Below, one piece after another: positions 1 through 10,944 of a DNA stretch of 64,000 bases. The notes under the pieces were generated by a model, which did no database searches, was not told where the DNA came from, and saw only the letters and a program-made list of their open reading frames with translations. Numbering within the stretch: the stretch's first letter is position 1; the number at the start of each line of letters is the position of its first letter. Source of the DNA: Stachybotrys elegans (lineage: Eukaryota; Ascomycota; Sordariomycetes; Hypocreales; Stachybotryaceae). The stretch spans positions 248,001-312,000 of the forward strand of contig JAGPNK010000008.1 in NCBI GenBank assembly GCA_020746835.1, written 5' to 3'. The position numbers and the translations under genes are program-made.

Positions 1-1613
1 CCATGCATATACTACCTGCTACCTAGGCACCTACTATGCATCTGTTGAGTGCCGCATATGAAGGGAAGCATCACGCTGACTCCCCAGAGGGCCGAATGAG
101 CAGACGATCTTGACGTGGCAAACCTTGTTACTATCGTACTCACTCATACACAACTCAGGCACTGTGGGTAGGTATAGCTGCAACGAAGTGGGCCTTGTAC
201 CGGTGCATAGGAGGCTTGATAGATACAGTAGAAGAATATCCATCCTCGGCCGAAGCAGCCGTTCACAAGTCCCTGACAACTTGACATGCCTTGGTTTGGG
301 GCGGGTCTCTCGAGCCAAATCATGGGTCTGTGTTGTCACCATCTTGGTTTGCTGTGGCACCGAGGACTGGCTGGCTGCATGCCTGAACCCTGAAGGGACC
401 CATGCCAAGGGTGCATTCATGTCCAAAACTGGGTGGCGGGGCTGGATTACCGTCCACACAGGCATCTTGAGTCTGTAGAGGTCGGTGAAGGATTAGACTG
501 TGTTGTGTGCGGGATTCTGTCCTAGGGCGGAGGGAGGAGGGTTGCTTTTCGAAGCGTAGACCCCGGTAGTGCGCCTCTTATCTTGTAGCCCCTATTGCTT
601 CGCCATGGCATGGGGAAAATGTTCCAGTATGGATATTGAGAATGGATATTGGGACTGCTCACCCAACCCTGACTTTGCCGTTACCCGTTGCTCCTGGCTT
701 GCCTTGCTAGTGCCTACCGCCCTGAATTAGTAGCAATTAGGGGTGGTCCTCCTGAGCAAAGTTTGCTCGTAGTGGCTTGAAGGAGAGGTAGATGCCTATC
801 TGCTCAGTACTGAGGTATGCACTTATCTCAGATACGTAGATACCTACGTACCGGTGCTCTGTACCTTACGTCAGAGCCGACAGGGTAGACCAGGCGGCCA
901 ATGACAGTTGGAGATTGTCGGCCAGGCGGTTCTCCTCCAGTGCTCCTGGACCTTGTCTTGGCTGCCCACGCGGTGGGAAAAAAGCCAAGCGCCGCACTCG
1001 CTGCGAAAAGTAAGATACATATATCTATGTACCTGCCTGTGCTATCTCCATCTGTGATGGCTTGGGCAATAGAGGATGCTGGTATCTCCGCCTTGTCCCG
1101 AGCATCGGGCACCCGATTGCTTCTGAGCTGATGGCGAAGCTCTTGGCTTGCATTCACACTACTAAGGTACATACCTAGGTAGGTACTAAGCTCAAGTCCC
1201 TTAATCACCTAGGCAGGCGCCCTTAGGGTATGGCGGGCGCGGCTTCTGCTTAAGTCGAGCTTTCTTTCCCTTGCTGGTACAGGGGTCTGGCACTGGAAGC
1301 TTCCCCACCAGGACGACCATCTCTCCGGGCTTCTCACATCCTCATCTGTCCCGTCCATTTCTGCCCCTCGAGACACCCGTAGCTGCTCCTTTATTGATCC
1401 TCCCATTCAGAGAAATGCGTCGCCGACCCTGGGATTCATTGCCTGTTGCCATGTCGCCCTAGCTCTACATACACACCTCGAGCATCCCAGAAGCCCGCCT
1501 CGGCCTCTTGTCACTCTGGCTTTGGCTTCAACCTGCGGAGGGCAAGCCAGCCAGCCAGCGAGCCAGCCAGCGAGCCAGCAGGCAAGGGACCAAGCGAGCG
1601 CTGGGGCACGAGC
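1..1613. other. Gene-free left flank
   Basis: No ORF here has recognisable protein content or a plausible exon structure. The stretch holds several copies of the TACCTA/TAGGTA-type palindromic motif (about 19-36, 815-852 and 1166-1186) and, just before the kinase start, a degenerate GCCA/GCGA tandem repeat at 1545-1580. The last few hundred bases are probably promoter and 5' UTR of the kinase gene. No TATA box stands out. Confidence 0.6.
1545..1580. repeat. GCCA/GCGA short tandem repeat
   Basis: This is a run of 4-bp units (AGCC/AGCG type) lying 34-69 bases upstream of the kinase ATG. If translated in the kinase frame it would give a Pro/Ala/Ser/Glu repeat, but the only ATG in that frame lies after it, so it is most likely 5' UTR. 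Confidence 0.8.
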
Positions 1614-4600
1614 ATGCCTCACCAGCTTCGTGAAGTCGGCCTGGTCGACCTCCTCGACTCCGACCCCCGCCCGGCCTTTATCGTCGCCTGCGACTTTGCC
1701 GACCACGCTGGCTCCGTGTCTGAGCCCGCGCCCGAGTCTTCGTCTGCCAACAACGTAACGCCTTCTCCCATCATCCACTGCAATCCGGCCCTCACCTCCA
1801 ATGATGTGCTCTTTGATTCTGTCCGCGCCCTTCCAAAGAGTGAAGCCGACTCCAGCTTTTGGGCCTGGATCGTCACCCTCCCCTCCTCCGACCGCTTGCA
1901 ACCTCGTGCTCAGCATTCCCTTCCCTACTTAGGTGTACTCTGGACTAGAAGCGTCGTCCTCGGCAAATGGATCGTCATGAGCGGCAACGAGGCCTTGCCT
2001 ACCTCGGAACCCCCGCGCAAGATCAGGTTGGGCTCAAATAAGGAGCTGGCTCCAGGCCGGACCCCCGTGTCCGAGACCTCCTCCATTCCAGAATCCGAAT
2101 CCGAGAGCACTCATCCCATCATCTTCCACCCGGACCCGGAACATGGCCTGCTGCCCCCAGACTTTACCCCCGACCCTGAGCCCTTCCTCGATTTTATCCA
2201 AGGCGTGGACTGGGACGCCAATACCCTCGGGCCCATGGACCAGTGGCCCAAGAGACTTCAGGAGGCCTTTAATCAGCTGATTCCCGATTCACGGCCCATT
2301 GCCGTGTATTGGGGCCCCTCCTCCATCGCCATCTACAACGAGGCATTTTCCAAGTACATCAACTGGCGCCATCCACAGTTACTGGGCAGCTCGATTGTCG
2401 AGTATTGGCCTTACATGGAGGAGCGTTTAAACCGTGTTCGGGGTCCTCCTCCCTACACTCAATATGCTAGATTGGAGGGTGAGACACGCTTCTTTAATGA
2501 AAAATCCGACGGGAATCTCGAAGAAACATATGTCAAGTGGTCACTTACCCCGATTCTGGAGGACCGCAAGTGCATCGCCGTCCATCATTGCCTCTTGGAT
2601 ACAACATCAGTTCGTCTAGCCGAAAGAAGAATGGCAATCATGTTACGCATGGGAGAATCCCTCGTCCACGCTCGAGATATAAAGTCGTACTGGAGGATAG
2701 CGCTCGAGGAGCTCGAACGCTGGACGCCATCATACGATGTCCCGCTAGCATTTATTTACTCGGTTGGGGATGACGATGAGAGCGACTCCTCCAGATCACG
2801 ATACAATTGCCCACGAATATGTCGCCTGGAGGGCGCCTTGGGCGTCCCTGAGAATCATCCTATTGCACCTCCCATACTCGAACTACGCGATACCGACGAG
2901 GGCATGGCACCCCGCTTCCGCGAGGCCATCAAAGCTCCTAATCCTGTCATACTTCAGACAAGAGATGGCACTCTTCCTGAGAGGCTGCTGGAGGGCCTTG
3001 AATGGCGAGGATTCGGTGATCCATGCCAGGCTGCCATCATCTGCCCTATTCGGCCAACGAACGAGGAGAACGTCATGGGGATTCTCTTCCTGGGGCTCAA
3101 TCCTCGTCTTCCTTATGATAACGAATATAGACAATTTGTGTCTCTACTCGGCCAGAAATTGAGTGCCTCGCTTGCCTCCACCATCCTGCTGGAGGAGGAG
3201 GCAAGGCGTGGCTTGACAGCGGCGAAGCAGGCCGCTTACAATACGGCAATGTTGCAAAAGAAACTCGAGTACCAGACGGAGCAGGCAAACAGATCAGTGG
3301 ATAACTTCAAGGCGGTTGCCGACTTCATTCCAGTTGGCATGCTCTTCCTAGACGTTCAGGGCGACGTCAACTTTGCCAACGACGCCTGGTACCGTATCAC
3401 AGGACACCCCGAAGGCCCCATAGGCTCCAGCGCCCTGCTCGAATGTGCAATAGAAGAGGACCGCCCTAGGATCGCGCAAGCCTACCATGACATCAAAGAC
3501 ATCAACAGGACAGATGAGGTCACATTCGAGTTCCGGGTGCCCGCACCCCACACCAAGCTTGAAAGCCCATACCGGGGGGGTGCCGGTGCGATGGTCCGTC
3601 ATGTGTTGGCTTCAGCCAAGGCGGAGCGCGGCCCCGATGGATCTGTCATTCGAATGCTTACATGCTTGACTGACATGACAGTACAGAAGAATACGGCAGA
3701 AGAGGCTGTGCGCAGGGCGCAGGAGGCCGAGAACCTAAAGCGCTTGGCAGAACTTGCGACGGTTGGAATGTACGATATGAGCATGGACGGACGACTACTG
3801 AGTGCAAACAACCTGTTTTGGGAACTCAGCGGGCTGACCAAGGTTGACCTCATCAACACCAGTGTCGAGCCGTGGCAGCAATGCGTGGTGGATGAGGACA
3901 TGGACGTCCTCCGAGACAGCCTGGAGAAGCTGGAGATAACCGGACGCATGCAGGCGGCCGAGATAAGGTTGAAGACGAAATGGTCAGCGGAGGATGCTAG
4001 TGGTAACATCATCGAGGCGCCGCGCTGGGTGAGCGCCACCTTTATGCCCATCAAGAGCTCCGAAGGTGTGACGCAGACCTTTATGGGCTGCCTAAGTGAT
4101 GTGTCGCACCAGAAATGGCAGCTGGACCAGGAGAGATTGCGGAAGGAGGAGGCCATTGAGTCGAGGCGCCAGCAACAGAACTTTATTGACATGACCTCTC
4201 ACGAGATGCGCAACCCTCTGAGTGCCATGCTCCACTGTACGGATGCGATCATTGCGTCTCTTTCGAGGGTCCAGGAGATTCGAGCCGGAGCAGTTCCATT
4301 CGACGGTGAGACTTCGAACAACCAAACGCCGACACAGACGGTGCAGGGCGGTATTGCCGAGATAAAAAAGCTGGTGGAAGACAGCATCGAGAACGCGGAA
4401 ACCATTGTCACGTGCGCGCAACATCAGAAGCGTATCGTCGACGATATTCTTACCATGTCCAAGCTGGACTCGAAGCTCCTGGCTGTGACCCCCTGTACCG
4501 TCAATCCGATAGAGATTGTCCGGGACGCTCTAAAAATGTTCGAGGTGGAAGCTCGGCGAGTGGATATTGTTCTTACATCAGTCGTGGACAAATCCTACAC

Positions 4601-5801
4601 GGATCTAGGTCATGAGTTCCTCGATCTGGACCCATCGCGGGTTAAGCAGGTTCTCATCAACCTGCTTACCAACGCTCTCAAATTCACCAAGACCGGCACG
4701 ACGCGCAGCGTAACGCTCCGCGTCAAGGGCTCCCGCGTTCCTCCGGGAAGAAGCATGACGGTGGTCGAATTCATCCCCCCCTTTAGCGATGAGACGGGCG
4801 AATACATGCAAACCTGGTTGATAGGGCGAACAAACCCGGTTTACATCCTCTTTGAAGTGGAGGATACTGGACAGGGTCTTACTCCGAGCGAGGTTGGAAG
4901 TCTGTTCAACAAATTCGTCCAAGCAAGCGCCAAGACGCACGTCAAGTACGGAGGCTCAGGGCTGGGCCTGTTCATCTCCCGGCGCTTGACAGAATTGCAG
5001 AATGGGGCCATTGGAGTGGCCAGCCGTCCCGGAGTGGGTTCAACCTTTGCGTTCTACATTGAGGCCTACATCCCGAGCGACGAGGCGAGGCGGGAAGCAG
5101 AGTCCCTGGCGGCGGCTGCCGCTGCTGCGACTGCGCAACTCGCGGCAAACACTGGTGTGGGCAGCGGAAGGGGGCTGGAGTCTGCTACCCAAAGGCTAGT
5201 GCGACGTGACGGCGCATCGGCGCTACAACGAGGCCGGGCGAGCCAAGACCAGACGCACTTGGACGGGATCTTGGTGGTGGAGGATAACCTGATCAACCAG
5301 CAAATCACGAGGCGTGGCCTCACGGAGAGAGGATATCTGGTAGATGTGGCGAACCACGGAATTGAAGCGCTCGACAAGCTACAGAAAGCCATCGGGGCAA
5401 GAATACAGGCGGGCGACAAGGAAGGTGGCTCGGGACGCGAGAGGCGACGCTCGATTTCAACGGCAGCCAGTCCAGGCACAGGGGTCGGAAGTCCGGGCGG
5501 GGGGGTGATGCCGATCAACCTGGTGCTCATGGACATCGAGATGCCGGTGCAGGATGGGCTGACGTGCACCAAGATTATCCGAGAATTGGAGCGTGGAGGG
5601 CAGGTGTTTTGCGCGTCGGGAGGCCGCATGCCCATCATTGCTGTAACAGCCAATGCACGGCCGGAACAGGTGACGGAGGCCAAGGTGGCTGGCTGCGACG
5701 ACGTGTTGGTCAAGCCGTATCGGATTCCCGAGCTTATCGAGAGAATGCAGATACTGGTGCGGCGGAAGGAGGCGATGGAAGCATCTGGCCCGACGGCGTG
5801 A
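1614..5801 (+). CDS. Hybrid sensor histidine kinase (PAS-PAS-HisKA-HATPase-REC)
   Basis: A single uninterrupted ORF of 1395 aa from the first in-frame ATG; the open frame further upstream has no ATG. Residues 1-125 form the N-terminal PAS-like block common in fungal kinases (LLDSDPRP...GVLW...VMSG). A second sensor block (GPMDQWP, about 200-330) and a GAF-like segment (about 450-530) follow. PAS domains lie at about 565-690 and 708-835. The phospho-acceptor is H863 in the H-box SHEMRNP. N1020 lies in the N-box (INLLTNALKFT), the G1 box is EDTGQGL, and the G2 box is GGSGLG at 1113-1118. The C-terminal receiver domain has the acidic pair E1223/D1224, phospho-acceptor D1307 (LMDIEMP) and K1367, with a Gly/Ser/Arg-rich insertion between its first helix and the phospho-Asp strand. 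It lacks transmembrane segments, so it is probably cytoplasmic and signals through the Ypd1 phosphorelay. The stimulus cannot be read from the sequence. All catalytic residues are present. Confidence 0.95.
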   Translation: MPHQLREVGLVDLLDSDPRPAFIVACDFADHAGSVSEPAPESSSANNVTPSPIIHCNPALTSNDVLFDSVRALPKSEADSSFWAWIVTLPSSDRLQPRAQHSLPYLGVLWTRSVVLGKWIVMSGNEALPTSEPPRKIRLGSNKELAPGRTPVSETSSIPESESESTHPIIFHPDPEHGLLPPDFTPDPEPFLDFIQGVDWDANTLGPMDQWPKRLQEAFNQLIPDSRPIAVYWGPSSIAIYNEAFSKYINWRHPQLLGSSIVEYWPYMEERLNRVRGPPPYTQYARLEGETRFFNEKSDGNLEETYVKWSLTPILEDRKCIAVHHCLLDTTSVRLAERRMAIMLRMGESLVHARDIKSYWRIALEELERWTPSYDVPLAFIYSVGDDDESDSSRSRYNCPRICRLEGALGVPENHPIAPPILELRDTDEGMAPRFREAIKAPNPVILQTRDGTLPERLLEGLEWRGFGDPCQAAIICPIRPTNEENVMGILFLGLNPRLPYDNEYRQFVSLLGQKLSASLASTILLEEEARRGLTAAKQAAYNTAMLQKKLEYQTEQANRSVDNFKAVADFIPVGMLFLDVQGDVNFANDAWYRITGHPEGPIGSSALLECAIEEDRPRIAQAYHDIKDINRTDEVTFEFRVPAPHTKLESPYRGGAGAMVRHVLASAKAERGPDGSVIRMLTCLTDMTVQKNTAEEAVRRAQEAENLKRLAELATVGMYDMSMDGRLLSANNLFWELSGLTKVDLINTSVEPWQQCVVDEDMDVLRDSLEKLEITGRMQAAEIRLKTKWSAEDASGNIIEAPRWVSATFMPIKSSEGVTQTFMGCLSDVSHQKWQLDQERLRKEEAIESRRQQQNFIDMTSHEMRNPLSAMLHCTDAIIASLSRVQEIRAGAVPFDGETSNNQTPTQTVQGGIAEIKKLVEDSIENAETIVTCAQHQKRIVDDILTMSKLDSKLLAVTPCTVNPIEIVRDALKMFEVEARRVDIVLTSVVDKSYTDLGHEFLDLDPSRVKQVLINLLTNALKFTKTGTTRSVTLRVKGSRVPPGRSMTVVEFIPPFSDETGEYMQTWLIGRTNPVYILFEVEDTGQGLTPSEVGSLFNKFVQASAKTHVKYGGSGLGLFISRRLTELQNGAIGVASRPGVGSTFAFYIEAYIPSDEARREAESLAAAAAAATAQLAANTGVGSGRGLESATQRLVRRDGASALQRGRASQDQTHLDGILVVEDNLINQQITRRGLTERGYLVDVANHGIEALDKLQKAIGARIQAGDKEGGSGRERRRSISTAASPGTGVGSPGGGVMPINLVLMDIEMPVQDGLTCTKIIRELERGGQVFCASGGRMPIIAVTANARPEQVTEAKVAGCDDVLVKPYRIPELIERMQILVRRKEAMEASGPTA

Positions 5802-7206
5802 CAAGCGAGGGAGGATTGGAGTATCGGCGACGCATAGAATGGCGATTCAGGCTACCTGCCCATGGCGAAGGCGGGTAAGAGCGAGAATTTGGATCTTGTT
5901 ATGAACATGACATTGCAGCATTGCATGGTAGACAACCAGGTATGGAACGGCGTTTCCGGATAGTTTGGCTAGGGCATTACTAGATACCCAGATTATGAAC
6001 GACGATTGCTTGACCTCTAAAGGGGAATAAAGTATTTTGAGAATCAGAGGCGACTATTATTATGTGATTTTCCAGTAGTCGTGCTTCGTTGGGATTATTA
6101 TTACAGAATAGGAGGAGAGGTACCAACAGTGAAGAGGTGTATAAATTACCCCACCTCCACTACATCTTGTGAGCAGTGGGGGTCGATGGGGGAGGGGAAG
6201 CCCAAATCGGAGCCCTCCACTATCGTCTCCGAACCCCGCGGGACAGTCACGATAAGTGCCGTAGCAACAGCCGTCCAAGAGAGTTGGCAGGCACCATAGA
6301 TGAGTCGGTTTTGGCGGGGGAGGGGACGCAGGGATGGCCATGGACAAACAAAGAGTCGGGCCGCACATGGCATGCTTGCTGCTCCAGATCCACCAGTTAT
6401 AAGGGCCAGACGGGCGGAGGGGGTAGGCGACGGGAAATTTCTGGCGGGCATGATCCTTTACTGCTACGATGCAAGCTGCACATGTACATCATGACAAGGC
6501 ATGTAGGGTGTGGTGCATACGAGTAGTAGGAGGCAGGTAGGCAGGGTCGGGGCTTTGGGTAGATCGATCGGAACCAGTCTTTGGCCCCTTCTCCCTGCTA
6601 GAGGCTGTAGTTAGTAATGGACAGTGTTTCTGCGGATGATGTTCTGTCGTTGGCATATGGTGGATGACGAGGCAGATAGATGTACATGGAAAGCTGGACT
6701 CGTCGGAACGGTTTTCCGTCCCCTATCTCTTCATCTGTACATGGATGCATATGTCTGCTTACAGCACCCCAAGAGCTGGATACCGCATTTGTAAGTCCAG
6801 GTAGGACCACTAGGAGGAAGGGGCTGCGCTAGACCCCATCTCCAAATCCTGCTACCGGCACGACTAACCAGCTCACCTGTCGTTGAGGTGGTTGTAATAA
6901 TAGATCATGTAGGAGGTAAGGCGAGGCAGCTCCTCATCTATTGCCCCTCCCCCCAATTTTCCCCTCCCTGGCAGGTATAAGAACGGCGTCCAGCTCCTCA
7001 CCACCTCCCGCCCAGGCAACTCCCTCTTTTCCCTCCCGTCACCACCCGCTCCCAGAGAAGCATTGAGTCTCCGGAATATTACAGCGCTGTTGCCCCGTCG
7101 CTAACGTATCGTCTCGTGTCATCACATCTCTCGTCCGGGCTCGTACCGTCGTGTAGGAATTCCTCCGCCCTTGCCCCTCCCCCGCCGCCATCGACCATCT
7201 GAAGCC
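5802..7206. other. Intergenic region between kinase and Dabb gene
   Basis: This holds the 3' flank of the kinase gene and the promoter of the Dabb gene. The small ORFs overlap in several frames and encode nothing recognisable. A TATA-like box lies near the right end and is listed separately. Confidence 0.6.
6976..6983 (+). promoter_or_regulatory. TATA-like box of the Dabb gene
   Basis: TATAAGAA lies 231 bases upstream of the Dabb ATG and is followed by a C/T-rich leader typical of fungal core promoters. The transcription start is not known. Confidence 0.5.
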
Positions 7207-7697
7207 ATGGCGGACCGCGTGCACAGAGTCACCATGTTCAAGATTGCCTCGCAGGAGGATCGCGAGAAGCTCCTGGCTCAGTACGAGGTGATGGGAAAGA
7301 CGCACGAGAAGGTGAGGGCTATTGTTTTTTTTTCCTGGATGATTTTGCCTTGCAACATGTTTCCCCATCCCCGTCCTGAACCCCTCCATTCCAACGGTAT
7401 ACTTGCCAATGTCGCACATCTACATACTTGCACCGCATCTCCCGCGCCTTAGCTAACCTCATCCTGCAGGACGGCAAGCCCTACATCCTCTCCATGGTGG
7501 TGGGCCCCGCGGAGCCCGACCAGCGCTCGCAGGGCTACACGCTCATCTCCAAGACCGAGTTCGCCAGCATGGAGGACATGAAGTTCTACGACGAAGAGTG
7601 CAAGGCCCACGCCGAGATCAAGAAGGTTGTCCGCAGCCTGGCCGTCGACGGCATCATGACCGTCTACTTCAAGCCCCAGAAAATTGCCGTCATGTAG
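7207..7697 (+). CDS. Stress-responsive A/B-barrel (Dabb) domain protein
   Basis: Two exons, 7207-7311 and 7470-7697, give 110 aa. The 158-nt phase-0 intron has GTGAGG, a GCTAAC branch site and CTGCAG. The product begins MADRVHRVTMFKI and continues through a Dabb-like ferredoxin-fold layout: HRVTMFKI strand, long helix, YILSMVVG strand, the YTLISKTEF strand, a DMKFYDEECKAH helix and a final GIMTVYFK strand. The length matches the family, which forms dimeric alpha/beta barrels. Some plant and bacterial relatives are stress-induced or act as small polyketide or olivetolic-acid-type cyclases, so a ligand-binding or cyclase role is possible but unproven. It is convergent with the SRPBCC gene, with 3' ends 188 bases apart. 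The start sits in a good context (GCCATGG). Confidence 0.9.
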
Positions 7698-7885
7698 GAT
7701 GGGACGGAGCCGAGGGCTGCTGCCACGTGCTGTTTGCAATGCATAGATGGGACGGAACCGGGTATATTCTTTTTTGTTCGTTCTCGAAGGAAGGGGCACA
7801 TACATATGGCAATCAAGATAAACAATACATTTCCTTCCCCAAGCACGGCGAAAGGTCAGGTCTTGCCCTTCTGCCCGATGTTGCT

Positions 7886-8545
7886 TCAGGGTGGTGCAGC
7901 GTTGGACGCAAACTTCTCGGTGTACTCCTTCAGTCCATCCATCCAGGCCCCGAACCCCCAGAGCAACGACGTCCCTACCATCATCTTGACCACGGGCGCC
8001 AGCAGACCATGGAACGTCTCCCAGCAGGCATACTCGACGCCGCCGTCACCGTCCTCGACAAACTCCTGGACTCGCTCGGCGCGTAGCACCCTGTTCATCA
8101 GGCCGCCGTCGCGGGTGCGCCAGGCCAGCCGGACACCCACGCGACCGCTGCCGGCACCGCCCTCCTCGTCCGCGGTGAACTGCTCCAGGCAGCTGACGCA
8201 CAGGGCCGTCTGGTTCCGGCTGCTGGCGTCGCCGGGGCCCAGGTGGGCGTCGAGCGTGAGCAGGGTGCCGGCGGCCAGCTTCGGGTCGAGGCCCGGCGGA
8301 GGGGGGCACACGGCGGCCGGCAGCTTGGCGGAGGAGAAGCCGCCGTCGACGGTGGCAGAGGGGCAGAAGGCGTTCCAGGCCGGGTAGGTGGACGTGTCGA
8401 GCGTGGCGCCGACGACGACGGCCAGGCTGGCGCGGATGCGCGCGGAGCACGTTATGGACCAGGAGCCGCCGGCTGCGTACGTGGGCGTGGGCAGCGCCGA
8501 GGCGATGGTCGGGCGCTGCTCGGGAGGGATGGACGAAGGAGGCAT
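7886..8545 (-). CDS. SRPBCC-fold (polyketide cyclase/lipid-transport type) protein
   Basis: An intronless 219-aa protein. I chose the ATG at 8545 (MPPSSIPPE); an in-frame ATG at 8596 would add 17 residues, but the DNA between them contains the non-coding TAGGTACCTACC motif, which argues for leader. The pattern GSWSITCSARIRASLAVVVGATLDTSTYPAWNAFCP near the N-terminus is the first strand and helix pair of a START/SRPBCC helix-grip fold. The later segment RVGVRLAWRTRDGG and the C-terminal helix (FHGLLAPVVKMMVGTSLLWGFGAWMDGLKEYTEKF) complete the fold. The family binds hydrophobic ligands. No catalytic residues can be assigned. Third positions are very GC-rich, as in the next gene. Confidence 0.8.
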   Translation of the reverse strand: MPPSSIPPEQRPTIASALPTPTYAAGGSWSITCSARIRASLAVVVGATLDTSTYPAWNAFCPSATVDGGFSSAKLPAAVCPPPPGLDPKLAAGTLLTLDAHLGPGDASSRNQTALCVSCLEQFTADEEGGAGSGRVGVRLAWRTRDGGLMNRVLRAERVQEFVEDGDGGVEYACWETFHGLLAPVVKMMVGTSLLWGFGAWMDGLKEYTEKFASNAAPP

Positions 8546-9689
8546 TGCGTGATAGGTACCTACCAATTTACCTTGATGGTTGGAGAATGACTTCATATCC
8601 AGAAGGCCTTCTTCTAATCTTACAGGGGGGGTGCAGTGGCTGAAACGCTGTTATCGATATCGGCCGAAACGGTCGGATTTGCCCGACGTGGCTTGCCAAA
8701 TAGTCTTCCGAAGTTGTAATCTATCTACCTTAGTGCCTTCATCTGAACAAACGCTACGAACTCAATTGCTTCGTATTTTACCTCCCCTCCAATATTTATC
8801 TCTGTTATATGCCTCCTACTTGATCAGTCAGAAGAAGCAAGAGAGGGAGGGCACCCCTCTATGGATCCTTCTCATCGACTTCCTACGTGTTCCCAAGCCA
8901 AGGCTCCGGGCCCAGGCCTCTCGAGAAACATCTCACTGCCTATGCCGCAGCAATCTTGAAGAAGACGGCACGCATGGATCATCCCCCAACAAAAAAGGTC
9001 AACCCCGAAATCATACACTGGCCAATGCATATTGCTTACCCATTACCGCTAGCTGACTTGTCACGGCTGTCGGAATAACGTGGGTACTTGAACTGAGCCT
9101 CGGCATCTCAGCCTACAGGCCCCACCTTCGGCGGCCGCGCGACGCCATCGCCAAAATGCATCGAACTAATATCTTTTTTTTCCCTTCCTTCTTCGCTCTT
9201 CTCGAGGACTTCGGACTCCGTCTCGCCCTCTCTCCCACCCGCGTGTCATGCGCCCGGAACTGGCACCATCTACGTACCTAGGCAAGGGCCCACCGATACT
9301 GTGGAATGAAGGCTTCCATTGAGCCCCCCACGTCCCGTCCTCTCGCCCCTGGTGCATGGCGTTTCATAGCTAAAATCCACGACATGTGAAGAAAAATAGT
9401 CTATTCGATGGAGATTATCGCCGTCGGGCATTGGGACAGGGCGTGGCCGGCTGATACCAAGGACGCAGGGATCTTCCACCGTCCCCAACGCTTCTTCCAA
9501 GGGCAGGGGTGCAATCCGTGAGAGAGCTTCGATTGAATAAAGGCGTCAACATCCCACCCTCCTCGGCCTGGCAATAGCAACACCACAAGCAAACGGGCTT
9601 TCTCCCTCTCCCTCTCTCTTCCTCCTTCTCCTCTTCGATCTCCATCTTTCTCTCTCTCTCCTGCTCTTCCTCAGCCAGCCCCTCCAGCC
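8546..9689. other. Divergent promoter region (SRPBCC and DUF829 genes)
   Basis: No gene is supported here. The region separates two divergently transcribed genes. It contains a TAGGTACCTACC motif at 8553-8564, another copy of the motif at 9271-9282 and, at the right end, a pyrimidine tract. The overlapping ORFs have no family resemblance. Confidence 0.6.
9599..9673 (+). promoter_or_regulatory. Pyrimidine-rich leader/core promoter tract
   Basis: An almost pure C/T run ends 16 bases before the ATG of the DUF829 gene. Such CT tracts commonly surround transcription starts of well-expressed genes in filamentous fungi. The role is inferred from position. Confidence 0.5.
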
Positions 9690-10556
9690 ATGTCCGTCAA
9701 GGCCCCCGCGTTCCCGGGCTTCACGCCCCTCAACGACCAAATCTACTTCCGCGACGCCGACACAACCACGACCACCAAGCCCCCCAACCACCCCGACGTC
9801 GTCGTCATCTACGGCTGGGGCGACGGCCTGCCCAGGCACGTCAGCAAGTACACCGACGGCTTCGCCGCCCTCTACCCTCACGCCCGCATCTACGCCATCC
9901 TCTCCCCCATCGCAAAGGCCATCTTCTCCGGCCTCGAGGCCCGCGCCCGCCACATGACGCCCCTCATCCAGCACCTCTTCCCCAACGGCCACAAGCCTAG
10001 CGACGACCCTTCCATCCTCGTCCACACCATGTCCAACACGGGCGCCGTCAACTTCTACGCCACCGCCTACCACTTCGCCCAGGCCTTCAACCGTCCCTTC
10101 CCCCACAAGCTCGTCATCATGGACTCGACCCCCGGTGGTACCGACCTCACCATCGACAACCTCACCCGCTGGTCCCGCGCCATGTCCCTCGGCACCGCCC
10201 GCTTCTTCCCCTGGCCCTTTGTCGTCACCCAGGCCATATGGGCCACCGGTATCTTCTTCAGCACCTGCGTCGGCCACGTCGTCGGTAGCGAGCCCGCCGG
10301 TGCCTGGGCCCGCAAGGCCTCCGTCAACCTTGCATACGAGCCCCGTGACTCCCTCAAGCTATACCTCTACAGCAAGGAGGACGATCTCATCGGCTACGAG
10401 GACATCGAGCTGCACGTCGCCGAGGCCAAGGAGCTCGGCTGGAAGACCGAGGTCGAGATCTTTGAAGGCACCGGTCACGTCGGCCACATGCGTCAGTACC
10501 CGGAGCAGTATTGGAGTGCCATCTCCCGGGCCTGGGAGAAGATCGCGGCCGCATAG
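9690..10556 (+). CDS. DUF829/TMEM53-family alpha/beta-hydrolase-like protein
   Basis: An intronless ORF of 288 aa that opens with FTPLNDQIYFRDAD, followed by VVVIYGWGDG (a strand and oxyanion-type loop) as in the DUF829/TMEM53 family. A candidate catalytic triad fits: S115 in the elbow-like HTMSNTGA, D231 or D232 in YSKEDDLI, and H263 in EGTGHVGHMR, all in the expected order. The central segment RFFPWPFVVTQAIWATGIFFSTCVGHVVG is hydrophobic and could lie at a membrane, as in TMEM53 relatives. The substrate is unknown. The start lies directly behind a CT-rich leader (GCCATGTCC). It is not obviously linked in function to its neighbours. Confidence 0.88.
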   Translation: MSVKAPAFPGFTPLNDQIYFRDADTTTTTKPPNHPDVVVIYGWGDGLPRHVSKYTDGFAALYPHARIYAILSPIAKAIFSGLEARARHMTPLIQHLFPNGHKPSDDPSILVHTMSNTGAVNFYATAYHFAQAFNRPFPHKLVIMDSTPGGTDLTIDNLTRWSRAMSLGTARFFPWPFVVTQAIWATGIFFSTCVGHVVGSEPAGAWARKASVNLAYEPRDSLKLYLYSKEDDLIGYEDIELHVAEAKELGWKTEVEIFEGTGHVGHMRQYPEQYWSAISRAWEKIAAA

Positions 10557-10944
10557 ACACTGGCATAACAACGGCTAATAGCTTGTGTGGGTTAGAAAAA
10601 AGGCTTTATGGAATCGGCGTCTGCCGCTGCAGCTGGCATGTGCATAGCAGACCACTGACTCCATTGTTGGATAGATATTCATGACCTTAGATTTCCGAGT
10701 CTAGGCACTCGTATAGACGCACGTAATAATGACAAAACACGAATACCAAACAAACACGTTGCATACCGGCGGGCCGGCGGGCGATCGTTGTTCCATGCTT
10801 GTAATGCTGCTTCACCGTCCCGTCCCGTCAAGTAACATCTCGTCAGAGGCTTGCCGCAACCCCGCTTCCGCTGCTTCTTCACCTCAGCGAAACAAGCAAT
10901 CCCGAAGCATGTCTGAACCACCATCAGATACACACACGTCCACC
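10557..10944. other. Short intergenic stretch before the cupin gene
   Basis: This holds the 3' flank of the hydrolase gene and the leader of the cupin gene. The cupin reading frame stays open leftwards to about 10729, and an alternative ATG lies at 10909. I see no other structure. Confidence 0.5.

Noticed and set aside
1407..1916. 169-aa minus-strand ORF with a LAGWLAGW repeat
   Set aside because: It overlaps the kinase start antisense, and its repeat is only the reverse reading of the GCCA/GCGA tandem.
5066..5713. 215-aa minus-strand ORF
   Set aside because: Antisense to the receiver domain of the histidine kinase; no independent evidence.
9546..10277. 243-aa minus-strand ORF rich in Gly, Glu and Val
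   Set aside because: Antisense shadow of the GC-rich DUF829 gene, with composition explained by its third positions and no family resemblance.
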